Assembly (NCBI GenBank): GCA_002405615.1
Contig: DHMD01000041.1
Coordinates: 1-25,962 of the forward strand
Length of the DNA stretch: 25,962 bases
Direction of reading: 5' to 3'
Source of the DNA: Christensenella sp. UBA4651
GTDB lineage: Bacteria > Bacillota > Clostridia > Christensenellales > UBA1242
Shown here: one piece after another, positions 1 to 8,491 of the stretch
How positions within the stretch are numbered: the stretch's first letter is position 1
Layout: each line of letters opens with the position of its first letter
Notes under the pieces: generated by a model
Seen by the model: the letters and a program-made list of their open reading frames with translations, nothing else
Told to the model about the DNA's origin: nothing
The model's database searches: none
Position numbers and translations under genes: made by a program

Positions 1-124
1 AATACTATAAATAAATCAAATTATTTATAAAAACACTAGGAATACAAACAATTAAAGTAAACAAAAATACTAAACAATAATGGAAGTAATAAATAATTAC
101 AAAGCTTGCCCTATGAGGTAAAAT

Positions 125-481
125 ATGCAATTAAAAGAGTATGTCGCAAGGCTCAAAAAAGAGTTCTATGCAAAGGAAATCGAGTTCGATGACATCTGTA
201 AATACTTGTCGCCCGCAGATTTTTATGGCAAAAATCCCTCAATTGAGAGCGTCAGCGAGCGAGAGATTTGTTCCCAAAACTTTGTTACTTTGGTAATCAA
301 AGGTCATAACATCAGCCCCAAAGCCCACTATCCAGCCAACGGCACAACCGCTGATTTGGTGTTTGTGGAATACGACAAAAACAAAAATGTAACCAACGCC
401 TGTTTGGTAACGAATAGAACGGGCGGCGGCGAACAGCACTTTTTGGACTTGCTCTATTCGTATGAAAAGGAAACTAATTAA
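125..481 (+). CDS. Hypothetical protein, 118 aa
   Basis: I do not recognise this protein. It is soluble-looking, with no signal peptide and no membrane segment. The N-terminal third is charged and helical; the rest looks like a small alpha/beta fold with the short motifs PANGTTADLVFVEYD and TNRTGGGEQH. The ATG has a TGAGGT ribosome site at 114-119, 5 nt upstream, which supports this start. It lies about 100 bp before proS on the same strand, but proS has its own promoter, so a shared transcript is optional. No convincing promoter is visible in the 124 bp before it, and the real one may lie outside the window. Confident as a gene, function unknown. Confidence 0.7.
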   Translation: MQLKEYVARLKKEFYAKEIEFDDICKYLSPADFYGKNPSIESVSEREICSQNFVTLVIKGHNISPKAHYPANGTTADLVFVEYDKNKNVTNACLVTNRTGGGEQHFLDLLYSYEKETN

Positions 482-520
482 TTAAATATAGCTTTATTTT
501 GGGGCGGTATTTAGCGCTTT

Positions 521-549
521 TTGCCTTGATTTTTTCGTTTTGTTATGCT
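521..549 (+). promoter_or_regulatory. proS promoter
   Basis: -35 TTGCCT (521-526), 17-bp spacer, -10 TATGCT (544-549) preceded by TGT, giving an extended -10. It lies 38 bp before the proS start codon and would give a short leader. Assigned by eye from spacing and consensus. Confidence 0.7.
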
Positions 550-586
550 AAAATATCGCTATACTATCATTCAAGGAGAAAATTTT

Positions 587-2032
587 ATGGAAAAAAGCGA
601 ATTTGTAAAAGAAATTGCCGACATTCACAGCGATTATCCACAGTGGTATACCGATGTCGTGCTAAAAACGGAGTTGGCGGACTACGGCCCTGTAAAAGGT
701 ACTATGGTTATCCGTCCGTATGGCTACGCTATTTGGGAGTTGATTCAATCTGAAATGGACAAGCGTTTCAAGGCGTTGGGTCATCAGAATGCCTACTTCC
801 CGTTGCTTTTTCCGTACAGTTTTCTAGAAAAGGAAAAGGAGCATGTCGAGGGTTTTGCGCCCGAGGTTGCAGTCGTAACTCACGCTGGTGGTGCTGAATT
901 GTCAGAGAAATTGGTTATTCGTCCTACCAGTGAAACCGTTATCTGCAAAATGTACAGCAAATGGTTGCAGAGTTACCGTGATTTGCCATTCAAGTACAAC
1001 CAGTGGGCAAATGTAATGCGTTGGGAAAAGACCACCCGCCCATTCTTGCGTACTTCTGAATTTTTGTGGCAAGAGGGACACACTCTCCACGAAACAAAAG
1101 AGGAGGCAATGGAGGAGACCTTGCAAATGTTGGAGGTTTACCGCTCTGTTTGTGAGGAATTGCTCGCTGTGCCAATGCTAGTCGGTAGAAAAACCGAAAA
1201 AGAGAAGTTTGCTGGCGCTGAGATTACCTATTCTATCGAGTCAATGACTCGTGATGGCAAGAGTTTGCAGTCGGGGACTAGCCACTATTTGGGCACGAAT
1301 TTTGCCAAGAGTTTTGATATTCAATTCCAAGACCGTGAGGGCAAAATGGCGTATCCACACCAAACCAGTTGGGGTACATCTACCCGCCTTATCGGTGCTT
1401 TAATTTGTGCGCACGGGGACGAGAGGGGACTGGCTTTGCCACCTAGGGTTGCCCCAATTCAAGTGGTAATCGTTCCAATCACTCTCAAAAACGGGGAGTT
1501 GGTAAACTACTGCAAGGGGTTAAATGAGAAATTTGTCAAGGCGGGTATCAGGTCTCAAGTCGATTTGAGCGACTATTCCGCTGGCTACAAGTTCAACAAG
1601 TACGAGATGAAAGGCGTGCCAGTGCGTATCGAGGTCGGTAATCGTGATTTGAGTAACGGTGTCGTAACAGTCGCTCGTCGTGATACTTTGGAGAAACTAA
1701 CTCTCAACCAAGCCAACTTGACCGCAAGTGTACTGTCTCTTATGGACGAAATTCAAGCAAATATGCTAGAAACCGCTCGCCGCAAAACCAACGAGCATAT
1801 TATCGAGGTTGATAACCGTGAGGATTTGGTCAAAACCGTAAACGAGGGTAATTTCGTGCGTGTAACTTGGTGTGGCGACCGTGCTTGCGAAGAAAACCTG
1901 AAAGAGGAAACCGCAATTTCTAGCCGTTGTATGCCTTTTGACCAGTCGGACAAAAAGCACAAGTGTGCGTGCTGTGGTAAGGAATTGAAAGAGGGCGAGG
2001 GATACATTACCTACTTTGCTAAATCCTATTAA
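587..2032 (+). CDS. proS: Prolyl-tRNA synthetase, short archaeal/eukaryal-like type
   Basis: Charges tRNA-Pro with proline in the cytoplasm. At 481 aa it matches the short ProRS type without the editing insertion, found in archaea, eukaryotes and some bacteria, rather than the ~570-aa E. coli type. Visible class II features are RPTSE at residues 112-116, motif 2 around 145-168 (RWEKTTRPFLRTSEFLWQEG), and a motif-3-like GLALPPRVAPIQ followed by the anticodon-binding domain. A C-terminal cysteine cluster (CGDRACEE, then KCACCGKE) is followed by the typical YFAKSY tail with terminal Tyr. An in-frame ATG lies 42 nt upstream at 545, but it sits inside the promoter -10. The ATG at 587 follows AAGGAG with good spacing, so I chose it. 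It ends in a strong hairpin terminator. Confidence 0.96.
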   Translation: MEKSEFVKEIADIHSDYPQWYTDVVLKTELADYGPVKGTMVIRPYGYAIWELIQSEMDKRFKALGHQNAYFPLLFPYSFLEKEKEHVEGFAPEVAVVTHAGGAELSEKLVIRPTSETVICKMYSKWLQSYRDLPFKYNQWANVMRWEKTTRPFLRTSEFLWQEGHTLHETKEEAMEETLQMLEVYRSVCEELLAVPMLVGRKTEKEKFAGAEITYSIESMTRDGKSLQSGTSHYLGTNFAKSFDIQFQDREGKMAYPHQTSWGTSTRLIGALICAHGDERGLALPPRVAPIQVVIVPITLKNGELVNYCKGLNEKFVKAGIRSQVDLSDYSAGYKFNKYEMKGVPVRIEVGNRDLSNGVVTVARRDTLEKLTLNQANLTASVLSLMDEIQANMLETARRKTNEHIIEVDNREDLVKTVNEGNFVRVTWCGDRACEENLKEETAISSRCMPFDQSDKKHKCACCGKELKEGEGYITYFAKSY

Positions 2033-2061
2033 AAAATAAGCAAAAAATACTTAAAAAATCA

Positions 2062-2098
2062 AAAAAATCACTATTTTTAATCGAAATAGTGATTTTTT
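2062..2098. terminator. Bidirectional hairpin terminator between proS and the convergent gene
   Basis: Perfect 15-bp inverted repeat: left arm AAAAAATCACTATTT (2062-2076), right arm AAATAGTGATTTTTT (2084-2098), 7-nt loop. The A-rich and T-rich flanks make it a rho-independent terminator in both directions, fitting its place between two converging genes. Confidence 0.9.
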
Positions 2099-2112
2099 AT
2101 ATTCTTCAAAAT

Positions 2113-3234
2113 TTAGTATTTTTGTAGCACATCTTCTAGACTTTCCGCTCTGCTTTTTATTTGGCTGGTGTCTATTTTGTAATCAACCCGTACAGAATTA
2201 GCTGATTTTTCAATTCTTGTTTTGGTAGTGTTAATTTTTGAAATGTCATTGTGGTCAGTTTTATGCAGTGCTGTTTGAGAGGATTTTGATTTTTCGCTGT
2301 TTTTTGATGATTTAGTACCATTTGGGGTTGATTTTTTCATAGAATCGCACACTTCTACTGCTTTCTGTGTATTTTTTCTATGCTGCTCGTACGCTGTTTT
2401 GTACTCGTTTAGAAAGTTAGTTACATTAGCGAAAAATGATTTTCCATTATCTTTACATTCGATAATTTGCTCATCTACGAATGTGAGTGCTCGTTTATGA
2501 TAAGCTCGACAAGCTAATTCGCTAACTTCTACGATGTTCAAAAGTGAATCGAGCTGTTTGTCGCAAATTTTATCAATATTTTCAATAAATAATTTTTCGC
2601 ATAAAGTTCCGCGTTCTAGGGTGTTTGAGCATTCGCTACATATGTTCTTATACAACTCTTTAACCTTTTCAAAACTACCCTCACACTCATCTTTCAAATT
2701 GGCTAAACAGTTTATATATTGTTCTCCGACATTAATTTTTTTTGTCGTTGGCATTATTTGTTTTGTGTTTTCGAGGTACTTCATTGCCTGTGTTACCAAA
2801 GGTTTTGTGTTTTGCTCTAACCATTCCAACGAATTCTCATTATTGTGTTTGCTATCATTGAATTTGGTTAGGTTGATTTCGTTTAGCTTATCTTCATAAA
2901 GTTTGATTTGGGTAATATTATTTGATATGCTGTTCCGTAGCGAAGTAACCTTGTCATAATACGACAAGGCATCGGATTGAGGCTGGTTCAATAATTCCAA
3001 AAATGCGTCAATATTTGAATTTGTTTTGGTTAATTCTCTAGAAAGCAGTGTGTGCAACTGTTCAACCAATGAGCGTAATTTTGTGGATTGATTGGTGCTT
3101 TCTACTATGTCAACAAGACTATAAAATGTCTTTTTGGCGTCCACCTCATCAAAACACTCGTTAACAAATCGCATACTAACTTTTGCATTCCGTGGCGCCG
3201 TTTTGTTTAATGATGGTAGTTCTCTTAATTGCAT
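2113..3234 (-). CDS. Unrecognised charged helical protein, 373 aa
   Basis: I recognise no domain. The protein has no signal peptide or membrane segment and is predominantly charged and polar with heptad-like stretches, suggesting long alpha helices or coiled coils over residues ~25-290. A low-complexity Ser/Lys/Asn linker (about 300-345) precedes a short C-terminal segment. About eight cysteines are scattered through the middle (for example CSECSN near 196). The ATG follows AGGAG (3240-3244 on the complement), and a clear promoter lies just upstream. It stands alone between proS and xfp. The function cannot be inferred from these neighbours. A cytoplasmic structural or scaffolding protein is possible, but that is a guess. 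Confidence 0.75.
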   Translation of the reverse strand: MQLRELPSLNKTAPRNAKVSMRFVNECFDEVDAKKTFYSLVDIVESTNQSTKLRSLVEQLHTLLSRELTKTNSNIDAFLELLNQPQSDALSYYDKVTSLRNSISNNITQIKLYEDKLNEINLTKFNDSKHNNENSLEWLEQNTKPLVTQAMKYLENTKQIMPTTKKINVGEQYINCLANLKDECEGSFEKVKELYKNICSECSNTLERGTLCEKLFIENIDKICDKQLDSLLNIVEVSELACRAYHKRALTFVDEQIIECKDNGKSFFANVTNFLNEYKTAYEQHRKNTQKAVEVCDSMKKSTPNGTKSSKNSEKSKSSQTALHKTDHNDISKINTTKTRIEKSANSVRVDYKIDTSQIKSRAESLEDVLQKY

Positions 3235-3263
3235 ATTATTCTCCTAAAATACATTACTGCATC

Positions 3264-3291
3264 ATTTTATCACAAAACTTTATAAAGTCAA
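3264..3291 (-). promoter_or_regulatory. Promoter of the 2113-3234 gene
   Basis: Read on the minus strand: -35 TTGACT (3286-3291), 16-bp spacer, -10 TAAAAT (3264-3269) preceded by TGA (extended -10). It lies 30 bp before the start codon. Confidence 0.75.
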
Positions 3292-3451
3292 TACAGTTAG
3301 TGCAAATCGTGGATAAATTATATACTTTTTTACAATTTTTTTGTAAAAAATTCAAAAAATAATCCACACAAAATATACAAAAAATCAATAAAAATAAAAA
3401 TATCAAAAAAATACCTAAAAATAATAAGAATTTGTCGGGTTTGCTATAATC

Positions 3452-3484
3452 AAAAAAAGAAAAGCCGAATATTTCGACTTTTCT
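3452..3484 (-). terminator. xfp terminator overlapping the stop codon
   Basis: On the minus strand an AGAAAAG/CTTTTCT stem continues as CGAA/TTCG with one G-T wobble (3458-3484) and a 3-nt loop, followed by a run of seven T (3452-3458 on the complement). The upstream arm begins inside the xfp stop codon, so coding and termination signals overlap. Confidence 0.85.
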
Positions 3485-5816
3485 ACCATTTCCAGTTTAA
3501 TATTTCTGGCATATCTATTCCATTTTCAGCAACATATGCCGAGTGTTTTGCTAGTTTTTCCTCCAATTCTTTTTGGATAGTATTTTTCTTTGTTTTTGGA
3601 ATACTAGCGTATTTTATTACTTTCATCATAAGGTGGTAGCGGTCAATACCATTACGCACACGCATATCAAAAGGCGTGGTAATCGTACCTTGCTCGCAAT
3701 ACCCGCTCACATGCAAATTCTGATTATTCCTCTTGTATGTCAGTTGATGTATAAGTCTAGGATACCCGTGGAAATTGAACACAATCGGAACTTTTTTGGT
3801 AAAAATTCGGTCGTATTCCTCATCGGTTAATCCGTGCGGGTGTTGATCGTTGCTGACCAATTTCATTAAATCTACCACGTTTACAAACCTAACATTTAGT
3901 TCAGGCAAGTATTCCCGAACGAGGGAAGCAGTCGCCATCATTTCCAGAGTCGCCGTATCACCACAGCACGCCAGCACGATGTCGGGATTATCCTTGTCGC
4001 CTTGACACGCAAAATCCCACACCCCAACTCCCGCCTCGGTATGTTTCTTTGCCTTTTCAGGAGAAAGCCACTGAAAACTAGGGTGCTTGCTCGCCACGAT
4101 TACGTTAATTTTGTTTGTCGAGCGAGTGCAGTGGTCAAAAGTATAAAGTAGAGTGTTTGTGTCGGGCGGGAGATACATTCGCACAAATTCAGCAGACTTG
4201 CTACTCAAATGGTCGAGAAATCCTGGGTCTTGATGTGTAAAACCGTTGTGGTCTTGTTGCCAAACGTTGCTGGTTAGTACCAAATTTAGCGAAGAAATCG
4301 GCGCTCTCCAACTCAACTCGCTGCATACTTTGAGCCACTTTGCGTGTTGCGAAACCATACTATCAACGATTCGCATAAACGCCTCATAACTATCGAACAT
4401 TCCGTGCCTACCAGTGAGCAAGTACCCCTCCAACATTCCCTCGCAAAGGTGCTCCGATAAGAAACTGTCCATAACCCTGCCGCTAGGACTCAAAAATTCG
4501 TCCGATTCAGTAATCTTTTCGTTAAACGCTCTGTTTTCCGCCTCAAAAACCCGATAGAGCCTATTGCTCATCGCCTCGTCAGGGCTAAAAATGCGGTAAT
4601 TGCGATTATCTTTATTCAATTTGAACAAATCACGAATATATCCGCCCAATTCCAGCATATCTTGCGTGCGGACGCTGCCCGCTTTCTTGAATTGTAGCAG
4701 GTAATCCTCAACTTGCGGGGTAATAATAGGTAGCATTAGTTTCCCGCCGTTAGAATTCGGATTGGCGCTAATTCGCTTGTCGCCTTTTGGCAAAATTTCT
4801 TGAATTTCAGGGATAAGTCTAGCGTTTTCGTCAAACAATTCGCTAGGTTTGTAACTAGATAACCACTTGTTTAGGATTTCGAGGTCGTCCGCATTCTTTA
4901 CCTCAATCGGTACTTGGTGCGCCCTAAATGACCCCTCAACTTGTTTGCCATTCACTTCTTGGGGGCAAGTCCAACCCTTAGGAGTAATCAGTATAATCAT
5001 CGGGTTCGCGTGCCTATTTTTTGATTTTTTGCTCCTCTGAATATCACGAATGCAACTATCCATCGCTTTTGCCATAGCTTTGTGCATTTTCATCGGTTCG
5101 CTACCCTCAACGATAATAGGAGCATACCCATATCCCTCAAAAAGTTTAATTAATTCCACCCTGGGCATACGAGCGAGAATTGTTGGGTTGCTGATTTTGT
5201 ATCCATTGAGGTGGAGAATAGGGAGGACATTGCCGTCCGTGTGCGGGTTAAGGAGTTTGTTAGCGTGCCAAGAGGTAGCTAATGGCCCAGTTTCCGCCTC
5301 GCCATCGCCCACGATGACAGTAGCGATTAAATCAGGGTTGTCGAGAACCGCCCCATAAGCGTGCGCCAAACTGTACCCCAATTCGCCGCCCTCGTGGATA
5401 GACCCAGGAACTTCAGGTGAAACGTGGCTCGATACCCCGTTAGGGAAACTAAATCGCTTGCACAAGCGCTCAATCCCCTCGTAGTCTAGCCCAATTTCAG
5501 GATAAACCTCGCTATATACACCCTCCAAATATGAGTTCGCAATATAGAAATTACCCCCGTGTCCGGGGCCCGCAATCAGCATCATATTAAGGTCAAATTT
5601 CTGAATAACACGGTCGCAGTGTGCATATACGAAATTCTGCCCAGGTACAGTGCCCCAATGCCCAACGACTTTTTTCTTGATATGGCTGAGTTTGAGTGGG
5701 TCTCTAAGGAGTGGGTTTTTGAGCAAATACAACTGTGCACAACTCAAATAATTCGCCGCCCGCCAGTACTTGTTCAACTTCTCCAAATATTGCTCGCTAG
5801 TATATTCATCAAACAT
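3483..5816 (-). CDS. xfp: Xylulose-5-phosphate/fructose-6-phosphate phosphoketolase
   Basis: TPP-dependent cleavage of xylulose 5-phosphate (and often fructose 6-phosphate) to acetyl phosphate plus glyceraldehyde 3-phosphate (or erythrose 4-phosphate). It is central to heterofermentative pentose breakdown or the bifid shunt. The 777-aa length is close to the family norm of ~790. Family motifs include the N-terminal YWRAANYLS, GHWGTVPGQN (52-61), GPGHG (83-87), SHVSPEVPGSIHEGGELGYS (130-149) and the TPP/Mg motif GDGEAETGPLATSWHANK (170-187). Further on are LTSNVWQQDHNGFTHQDPG and the C-terminal NFHGYPRLIHQLTY. The ATG has a GAGGTG site 5 nt upstream. It is a single-gene unit with its own promoter and terminator, which suggests steady strong expression. 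Whether it prefers the C5 or C6 substrate cannot be read from sequence. Confidence 0.96.
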   Translation of the reverse strand: MFDEYTSEQYLEKLNKYWRAANYLSCAQLYLLKNPLLRDPLKLSHIKKKVVGHWGTVPGQNFVYAHCDRVIQKFDLNMMLIAGPGHGGNFYIANSYLEGVYSEVYPEIGLDYEGIERLCKRFSFPNGVSSHVSPEVPGSIHEGGELGYSLAHAYGAVLDNPDLIATVIVGDGEAETGPLATSWHANKLLNPHTDGNVLPILHLNGYKISNPTILARMPRVELIKLFEGYGYAPIIVEGSEPMKMHKAMAKAMDSCIRDIQRSKKSKNRHANPMIILITPKGWTCPQEVNGKQVEGSFRAHQVPIEVKNADDLEILNKWLSSYKPSELFDENARLIPEIQEILPKGDKRISANPNSNGGKLMLPIITPQVEDYLLQFKKAGSVRTQDMLELGGYIRDLFKLNKDNRNYRIFSPDEAMSNRLYRVFEAENRAFNEKITESDEFLSPSGRVMDSFLSEHLCEGMLEGYLLTGRHGMFDSYEAFMRIVDSMVSQHAKWLKVCSELSWRAPISSLNLVLTSNVWQQDHNGFTHQDPGFLDHLSSKSAEFVRMYLPPDTNTLLYTFDHCTRSTNKINVIVASKHPSFQWLSPEKAKKHTEAGVGVWDFACQGDKDNPDIVLACCGDTATLEMMATASLVREYLPELNVRFVNVVDLMKLVSNDQHPHGLTDEEYDRIFTKKVPIVFNFHGYPRLIHQLTYKRNNQNLHVSGYCEQGTITTPFDMRVRNGIDRYHLMMKVIKYASIPKTKKNTIQKELEEKLAKHSAYVAENGIDMPEILNWKW

Positions 5817-5842
5817 TTTCGCACCTCAAATATTTTGGTCAT

Positions 5843-5871
5843 AGTATACCACACATTATCAAAAAAATATA
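5843..5871 (-). promoter_or_regulatory. xfp promoter
   Basis: On the minus strand the -10 is TATACT (5843-5848) preceded by TGG (extended -10), 26 bp before the start codon. The -35 at 17-bp spacing is weak (TATATT, 5866-5871), so the extended -10 probably carries recognition. Confidence 0.6.
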
Positions 5872-5996
5872 TCAAATCATACTATTTTTTGAATTTTTGC
5901 CGATTTTTTGATGATTTTTTGAGTAATTATAGCGTGCCGCTGTGTCTAGATACAAACTAAATATTTCTCTCCACGCCCTAATTTACCGCTTTTCTA

Positions 5997-6024
5997 TTGA
6001 CAAAATCTCTACATATGATACAAT
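5997..6024 (+). promoter_or_regulatory. Promoter of the membrane-hairpin operon
   Basis: Perfect -35 TTGACA (5997-6002), 16-bp spacer, -10 TACAAT (6019-6024) preceded by TGA. The start codon is 29 bp downstream. This also argues against an upstream TTG start at 5997, which would be the -35 itself. Confidence 0.8.
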
Positions 6025-6053
6025 ATTTGCAGAAAAACTTTAAGGGGACAACT

Positions 6054-6503
6054 ATGGAAAACGCAAACAAAAAAGATTTATGGGTTAACTCAATCGCAAA
6101 ATATTTGAGAGATTCTACTCGTGAATATTCTGACAAACAAATGGAAGATATGCTCACCGTTGCCCAACATGATGCCGCCATGACAAGAACGTGGGCTGAG
6201 GAGGAAATCAAGAGTAGTAGCAGAGATTTGCACAAGAGTTACCACAGAGCGTTGCTAGTTTTTGCTGGAATTTGTATCACCCCACTCGCCGCTGCGCTGA
6301 CGGGCTCGGCTATTCCTGGCGGGATTGGACTCGGCTTGGGTGCGGGTGTTGTTGGTTGTATGGGGTACGCCGCTTACTACTCTTATGAATATATGCAGAC
6401 AGAGAAAGTTTGCTGTGAAAAAGTCGCCGAGAGAGAAGCGACCGCCGCCGCTGCTGATATACTGCTCACCGAGAGGAAAGAGCAAGAATGTCCACAGAGA
6501 TAA
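6054..6503 (+). CDS. Small membrane-hairpin protein, 149 aa
   Basis: Unrecognised family. A charged helical N-terminus (residues 1-64) leads into two closely spaced hydrophobic segments, about 65-84 (ALLVFAGICITPLAAALTG) and 88-110, the second glycine-rich (GGIGLGLGAGVVG). These are joined by only a few residues and form a tight membrane hairpin. A short charged C-terminal helix follows (about 115-149, with a CC pair at 120-121). Both ends would face the same side, presumably the cytoplasm. The ATG at 6054 follows AAGGGG. It is the first gene of an operon: the next gene starts 20 bp after its stop and has the same hairpin architecture, so the two may be distant paralogues or partners. Confidence 0.75.
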   Translation: MENANKKDLWVNSIAKYLRDSTREYSDKQMEDMLTVAQHDAAMTRTWAEEEIKSSSRDLHKSYHRALLVFAGICITPLAAALTGSAIPGGIGLGLGAGVVGCMGYAAYYSYEYMQTEKVCCEKVAEREATAAAADILLTERKEQECPQR

Positions 6504-6523
6504 TCTATCAAGGAGGTAAAGTT

Positions 6524-7552
6524 ATGCTAAAAGATTCATTTGGATTGCGTTTTTCTGCAAAAGAAAACAAAGAATTAGAAAAAAACATTGCCAATTATGA
6601 GGAAAGTTATAAAAGGAAAAGTATTCAAGACATCAAGTATTTGCTCAAATTGCGAGATGCTGCAAATGCAAGTAATGATGAGTTGAAGAAACCTGTTTTT
6701 GATAAGCATTACTCATATGTCAACCTATCACTTGCTGCTTTTATTGGTGCAACAGTGATGACATGGGCTTCTGCGCTTCTGGGAGAAGGTGGCGGAATGA
6801 CCACCGCGGCATACGGCTGTTTCGCGGTATCAATTATGGCGGGGGCGGGGTATGCGGCGGCAAGGCAAGCAGCAATCTTAAATGACAAAAAGTCGAGACT
6901 TGTTGATATGTTTGCTATTTTAGATGACTTACAGAGGCGAGAGGCAGAAGAAACCTCTACCAATGAAATCATAGATAATGCCGTAGCGAAAACAATGTCC
7001 GAATTGAAGCAAGAGGCAAAGACGCAAACGGAAGTGGACGATATTATGCGTCTTTACCGCACAATCGCAATTAATGTTGAGGCGGAGCAGGAATCTGTTA
7101 ATGCAAAAGAGAGAAATCGTGAAGCTCTGACAGAGCAAGGCGTTTATGTCGATGATAAAGGCGGTGCTACTCTCGATATAGAGAAATCTAACGTTCAACA
7201 AGCAGCAGAGCAAGAGAGTGATATGGAAATATTTATTGTAGATTCTGCTATTTCAGAGGACGATATCATCGTTCCTACTGATTCGATAGAAATGGAGCAA
7301 AGCACCGAGCCGTCCGCGCCAAGTGAGCAGACTAGCGAGCAAACTTTTGACGCCCCTAATGAGGCTAATATAGAGGCGAAAGATATCACAAATACCGAGG
7401 GCGTTATTCTCAATGAGGGCGATGTGATTTTGCGTGGTGTTCTCGACCGTAATTCGGTTATTATAACGGCAAAAGACCGTAAGCAAATGGAGGACTTTTT
7501 GTTTGGCGAAACCAACGAAATCACTGAAACAAGCGACTTTATGTCGAGATAA
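6524..7552 (+). CDS. Membrane-hairpin protein with long acidic C-terminal region, 342 aa
   Basis: Unrecognised. Residues 1-64 are charged and helical. Two hydrophobic segments at about 65-86 and 93-115 with small residues (MAGAGYAAARQAA at the end) form a hairpin resembling that of the preceding gene. Residues 116-220 look like a helical or coiled-coil stretch. Residues ~225-310 are acidic and Ser/Thr-rich, probably disordered, and a compact C-terminal segment (ILNEGDVILRGVLDRNSVII) follows. The start was chosen at 6524 because a perfect AAGGAGGT lies at 6510-6517. An upstream frame from 6488 would overlap the previous gene and ignore that site. It is co-transcribed with the 6054 gene. The role is unknown; membrane organisation or stress response are guesses. 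Confidence 0.8.
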   Translation: MLKDSFGLRFSAKENKELEKNIANYEESYKRKSIQDIKYLLKLRDAANASNDELKKPVFDKHYSYVNLSLAAFIGATVMTWASALLGEGGGMTTAAYGCFAVSIMAGAGYAAARQAAILNDKKSRLVDMFAILDDLQRREAEETSTNEIIDNAVAKTMSELKQEAKTQTEVDDIMRLYRTIAINVEAEQESVNAKERNREALTEQGVYVDDKGGATLDIEKSNVQQAAEQESDMEIFIVDSAISEDDIIVPTDSIEMEQSTEPSAPSEQTSEQTFDAPNEANIEAKDITNTEGVILNEGDVILRGVLDRNSVIITAKDRKQMEDFLFGETNEITETSDFMSR

Positions 7553-7651
7553 ATAGAAAAATAATATGTAAGTTAATTATATCAAACGCAATAATTATGT
7601 ATAATAGGAAATTGGTTTTTTTTAGCCATTTTTCTTTTTTATATCAGTTTT

Positions 7652-7680
7652 TTGACAAACGCATTATTTTATGGTAAAAT
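7652..7680 (+). promoter_or_regulatory. Promoter of the zinc-ribbon operon
   Basis: -35 TTGACA (7652-7657), 17-bp spacer, -10 TAAAAT (7675-7680) preceded by TGG. It lies 27 bp before the start of the 7708 gene and is one of the best promoter matches in the window. Confidence 0.85.
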
Positions 7681-7707
7681 TGTAATCAAATTGAATGAGG
7701 AGGATTT

Positions 7708-8193
7708 ATGCAGGATAATTATTGTGATGGTCAAGACCCATCTAGCGAAAACAAACCTACCCCAAAATCAAACCCAAAGGTTTTGTTATTGCTCAAAATT
7801 ATAGGTTTTGTTATTTTGGCTGTAGGTATCGTGTTTTTTGTGATAAGTAGGCTAAATTTTGGCAATTTTGAGAACGACTGGTTTATGACGGGTGGAATTA
7901 TTGGTGGAATATGCTTTGTAATTGGTTTTTTGTGTGTTGTTATAGGGTTCTTGCCACAAATGGCAAAATGGAATATCAAGTTGGGGAAACATATCCAAGA
8001 GCAAAATAAGGAAGATTTGACTAGCATAGCCAACACCAGTGCCGAAATCAATGAGCAAGCAATAGAAACTGCTGCAAAAGCCGCAAAGCGTGGATTAGAT
8101 GACGACAGTGAAACCAAGTTTTGTAGCCAATGTTGCAAAAAAATTAGCAAAAATTCCAAGTTTTGCAGCCATTGTGGTGCAGAACAAGAATAA
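7708..8193 (+). CDS. Membrane protein with C-terminal zinc ribbon, 161 aa
   Basis: Two hydrophobic helices at about 24-47 and 57-81 separated by a short polar loop. A charged helical linker follows, then a C-terminal zinc ribbon with CxxC pairs at C139/C142 and C153/C156 (FCSQC and FCSHCGAE), the common double-CxxC ribbon found at either end of many Firmicutes membrane proteins. The ATG is preceded by GAGGAGG. It probably sits in the inner membrane with the ribbon in the cytoplasm, possibly binding nucleic acid or protein. The specific function is unknown. It is followed after 15 bp by another zinc-ribbon gene, so the two form an operon. Confidence 0.85.
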   Translation: MQDNYCDGQDPSSENKPTPKSNPKVLLLLKIIGFVILAVGIVFFVISRLNFGNFENDWFMTGGIIGGICFVIGFLCVVIGFLPQMAKWNIKLGKHIQEQNKEDLTSIANTSAEINEQAIETAAKAAKRGLDDDSETKFCSQCCKKISKNSKFCSHCGAEQE

Positions 8194-8208
8194 ATAGGAG
8201 AGTGCTTT

Positions 8209-8463
8209 ATGGAAAACAAAATTTGCCAGAGTTGCGGTATGCCTATCACTAGCGAGGAGCAGTTAGGGCGTAATGCAGACAACTCAATTAACCCAGATTA
8301 TTGCAAGTATTGTTATCAAAATGGCGAATTTATCGACAAAGTCGATATGCAAGAGTATATCAATATGTGTTCGCAATTCGGCTCGCAAGCAGGTATGACA
8401 AATGACCAAATGCGTGAATTTTGTACCAAACTTTTCCCAACTCTCAAACGCTGGAAAAAATAA
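8209..8463 (+). CDS. Small putative zinc-ribbon protein, 84 aa
   Basis: Matches the pattern of the short putative-zinc-ribbon family: KICQSCGMP at the N-terminus (C6, C9), then DYCKYCYQNGEF (C32, C35), and a helical C-terminal half ending in LFPTLKRWKK. The family has no firmly established biochemical role; members are often annotated only as putative zinc ribbon proteins. The ATG follows TAGGAGAG. It is the second gene of the operon starting at 7708 and is followed by a large-loop terminator. Gene call firm, function unknown. Confidence 0.85.
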   Translation: MENKICQSCGMPITSEEQLGRNADNSINPDYCKYCYQNGEFIDKVDMQEYINMCSQFGSQAGMTNDQMREFCTKLFPTLKRWKK

Positions 8464-8491
8464 ATAGTAATTACTATTAAATAGAGAAATA

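Noticed and set aside
6054..7552. A toxin-antitoxin pair
   Set aside because: Both proteins are membrane-hairpin proteins, the second is too large, and neither has a DNA-binding or nuclease motif.
7731..8282. A 183-codon open frame on the minus strand
   Set aside because: It is antisense to the zinc-ribbon operon, whose CxxC motifs, promoter and ribosome sites are convincing; the opposite frame has none.
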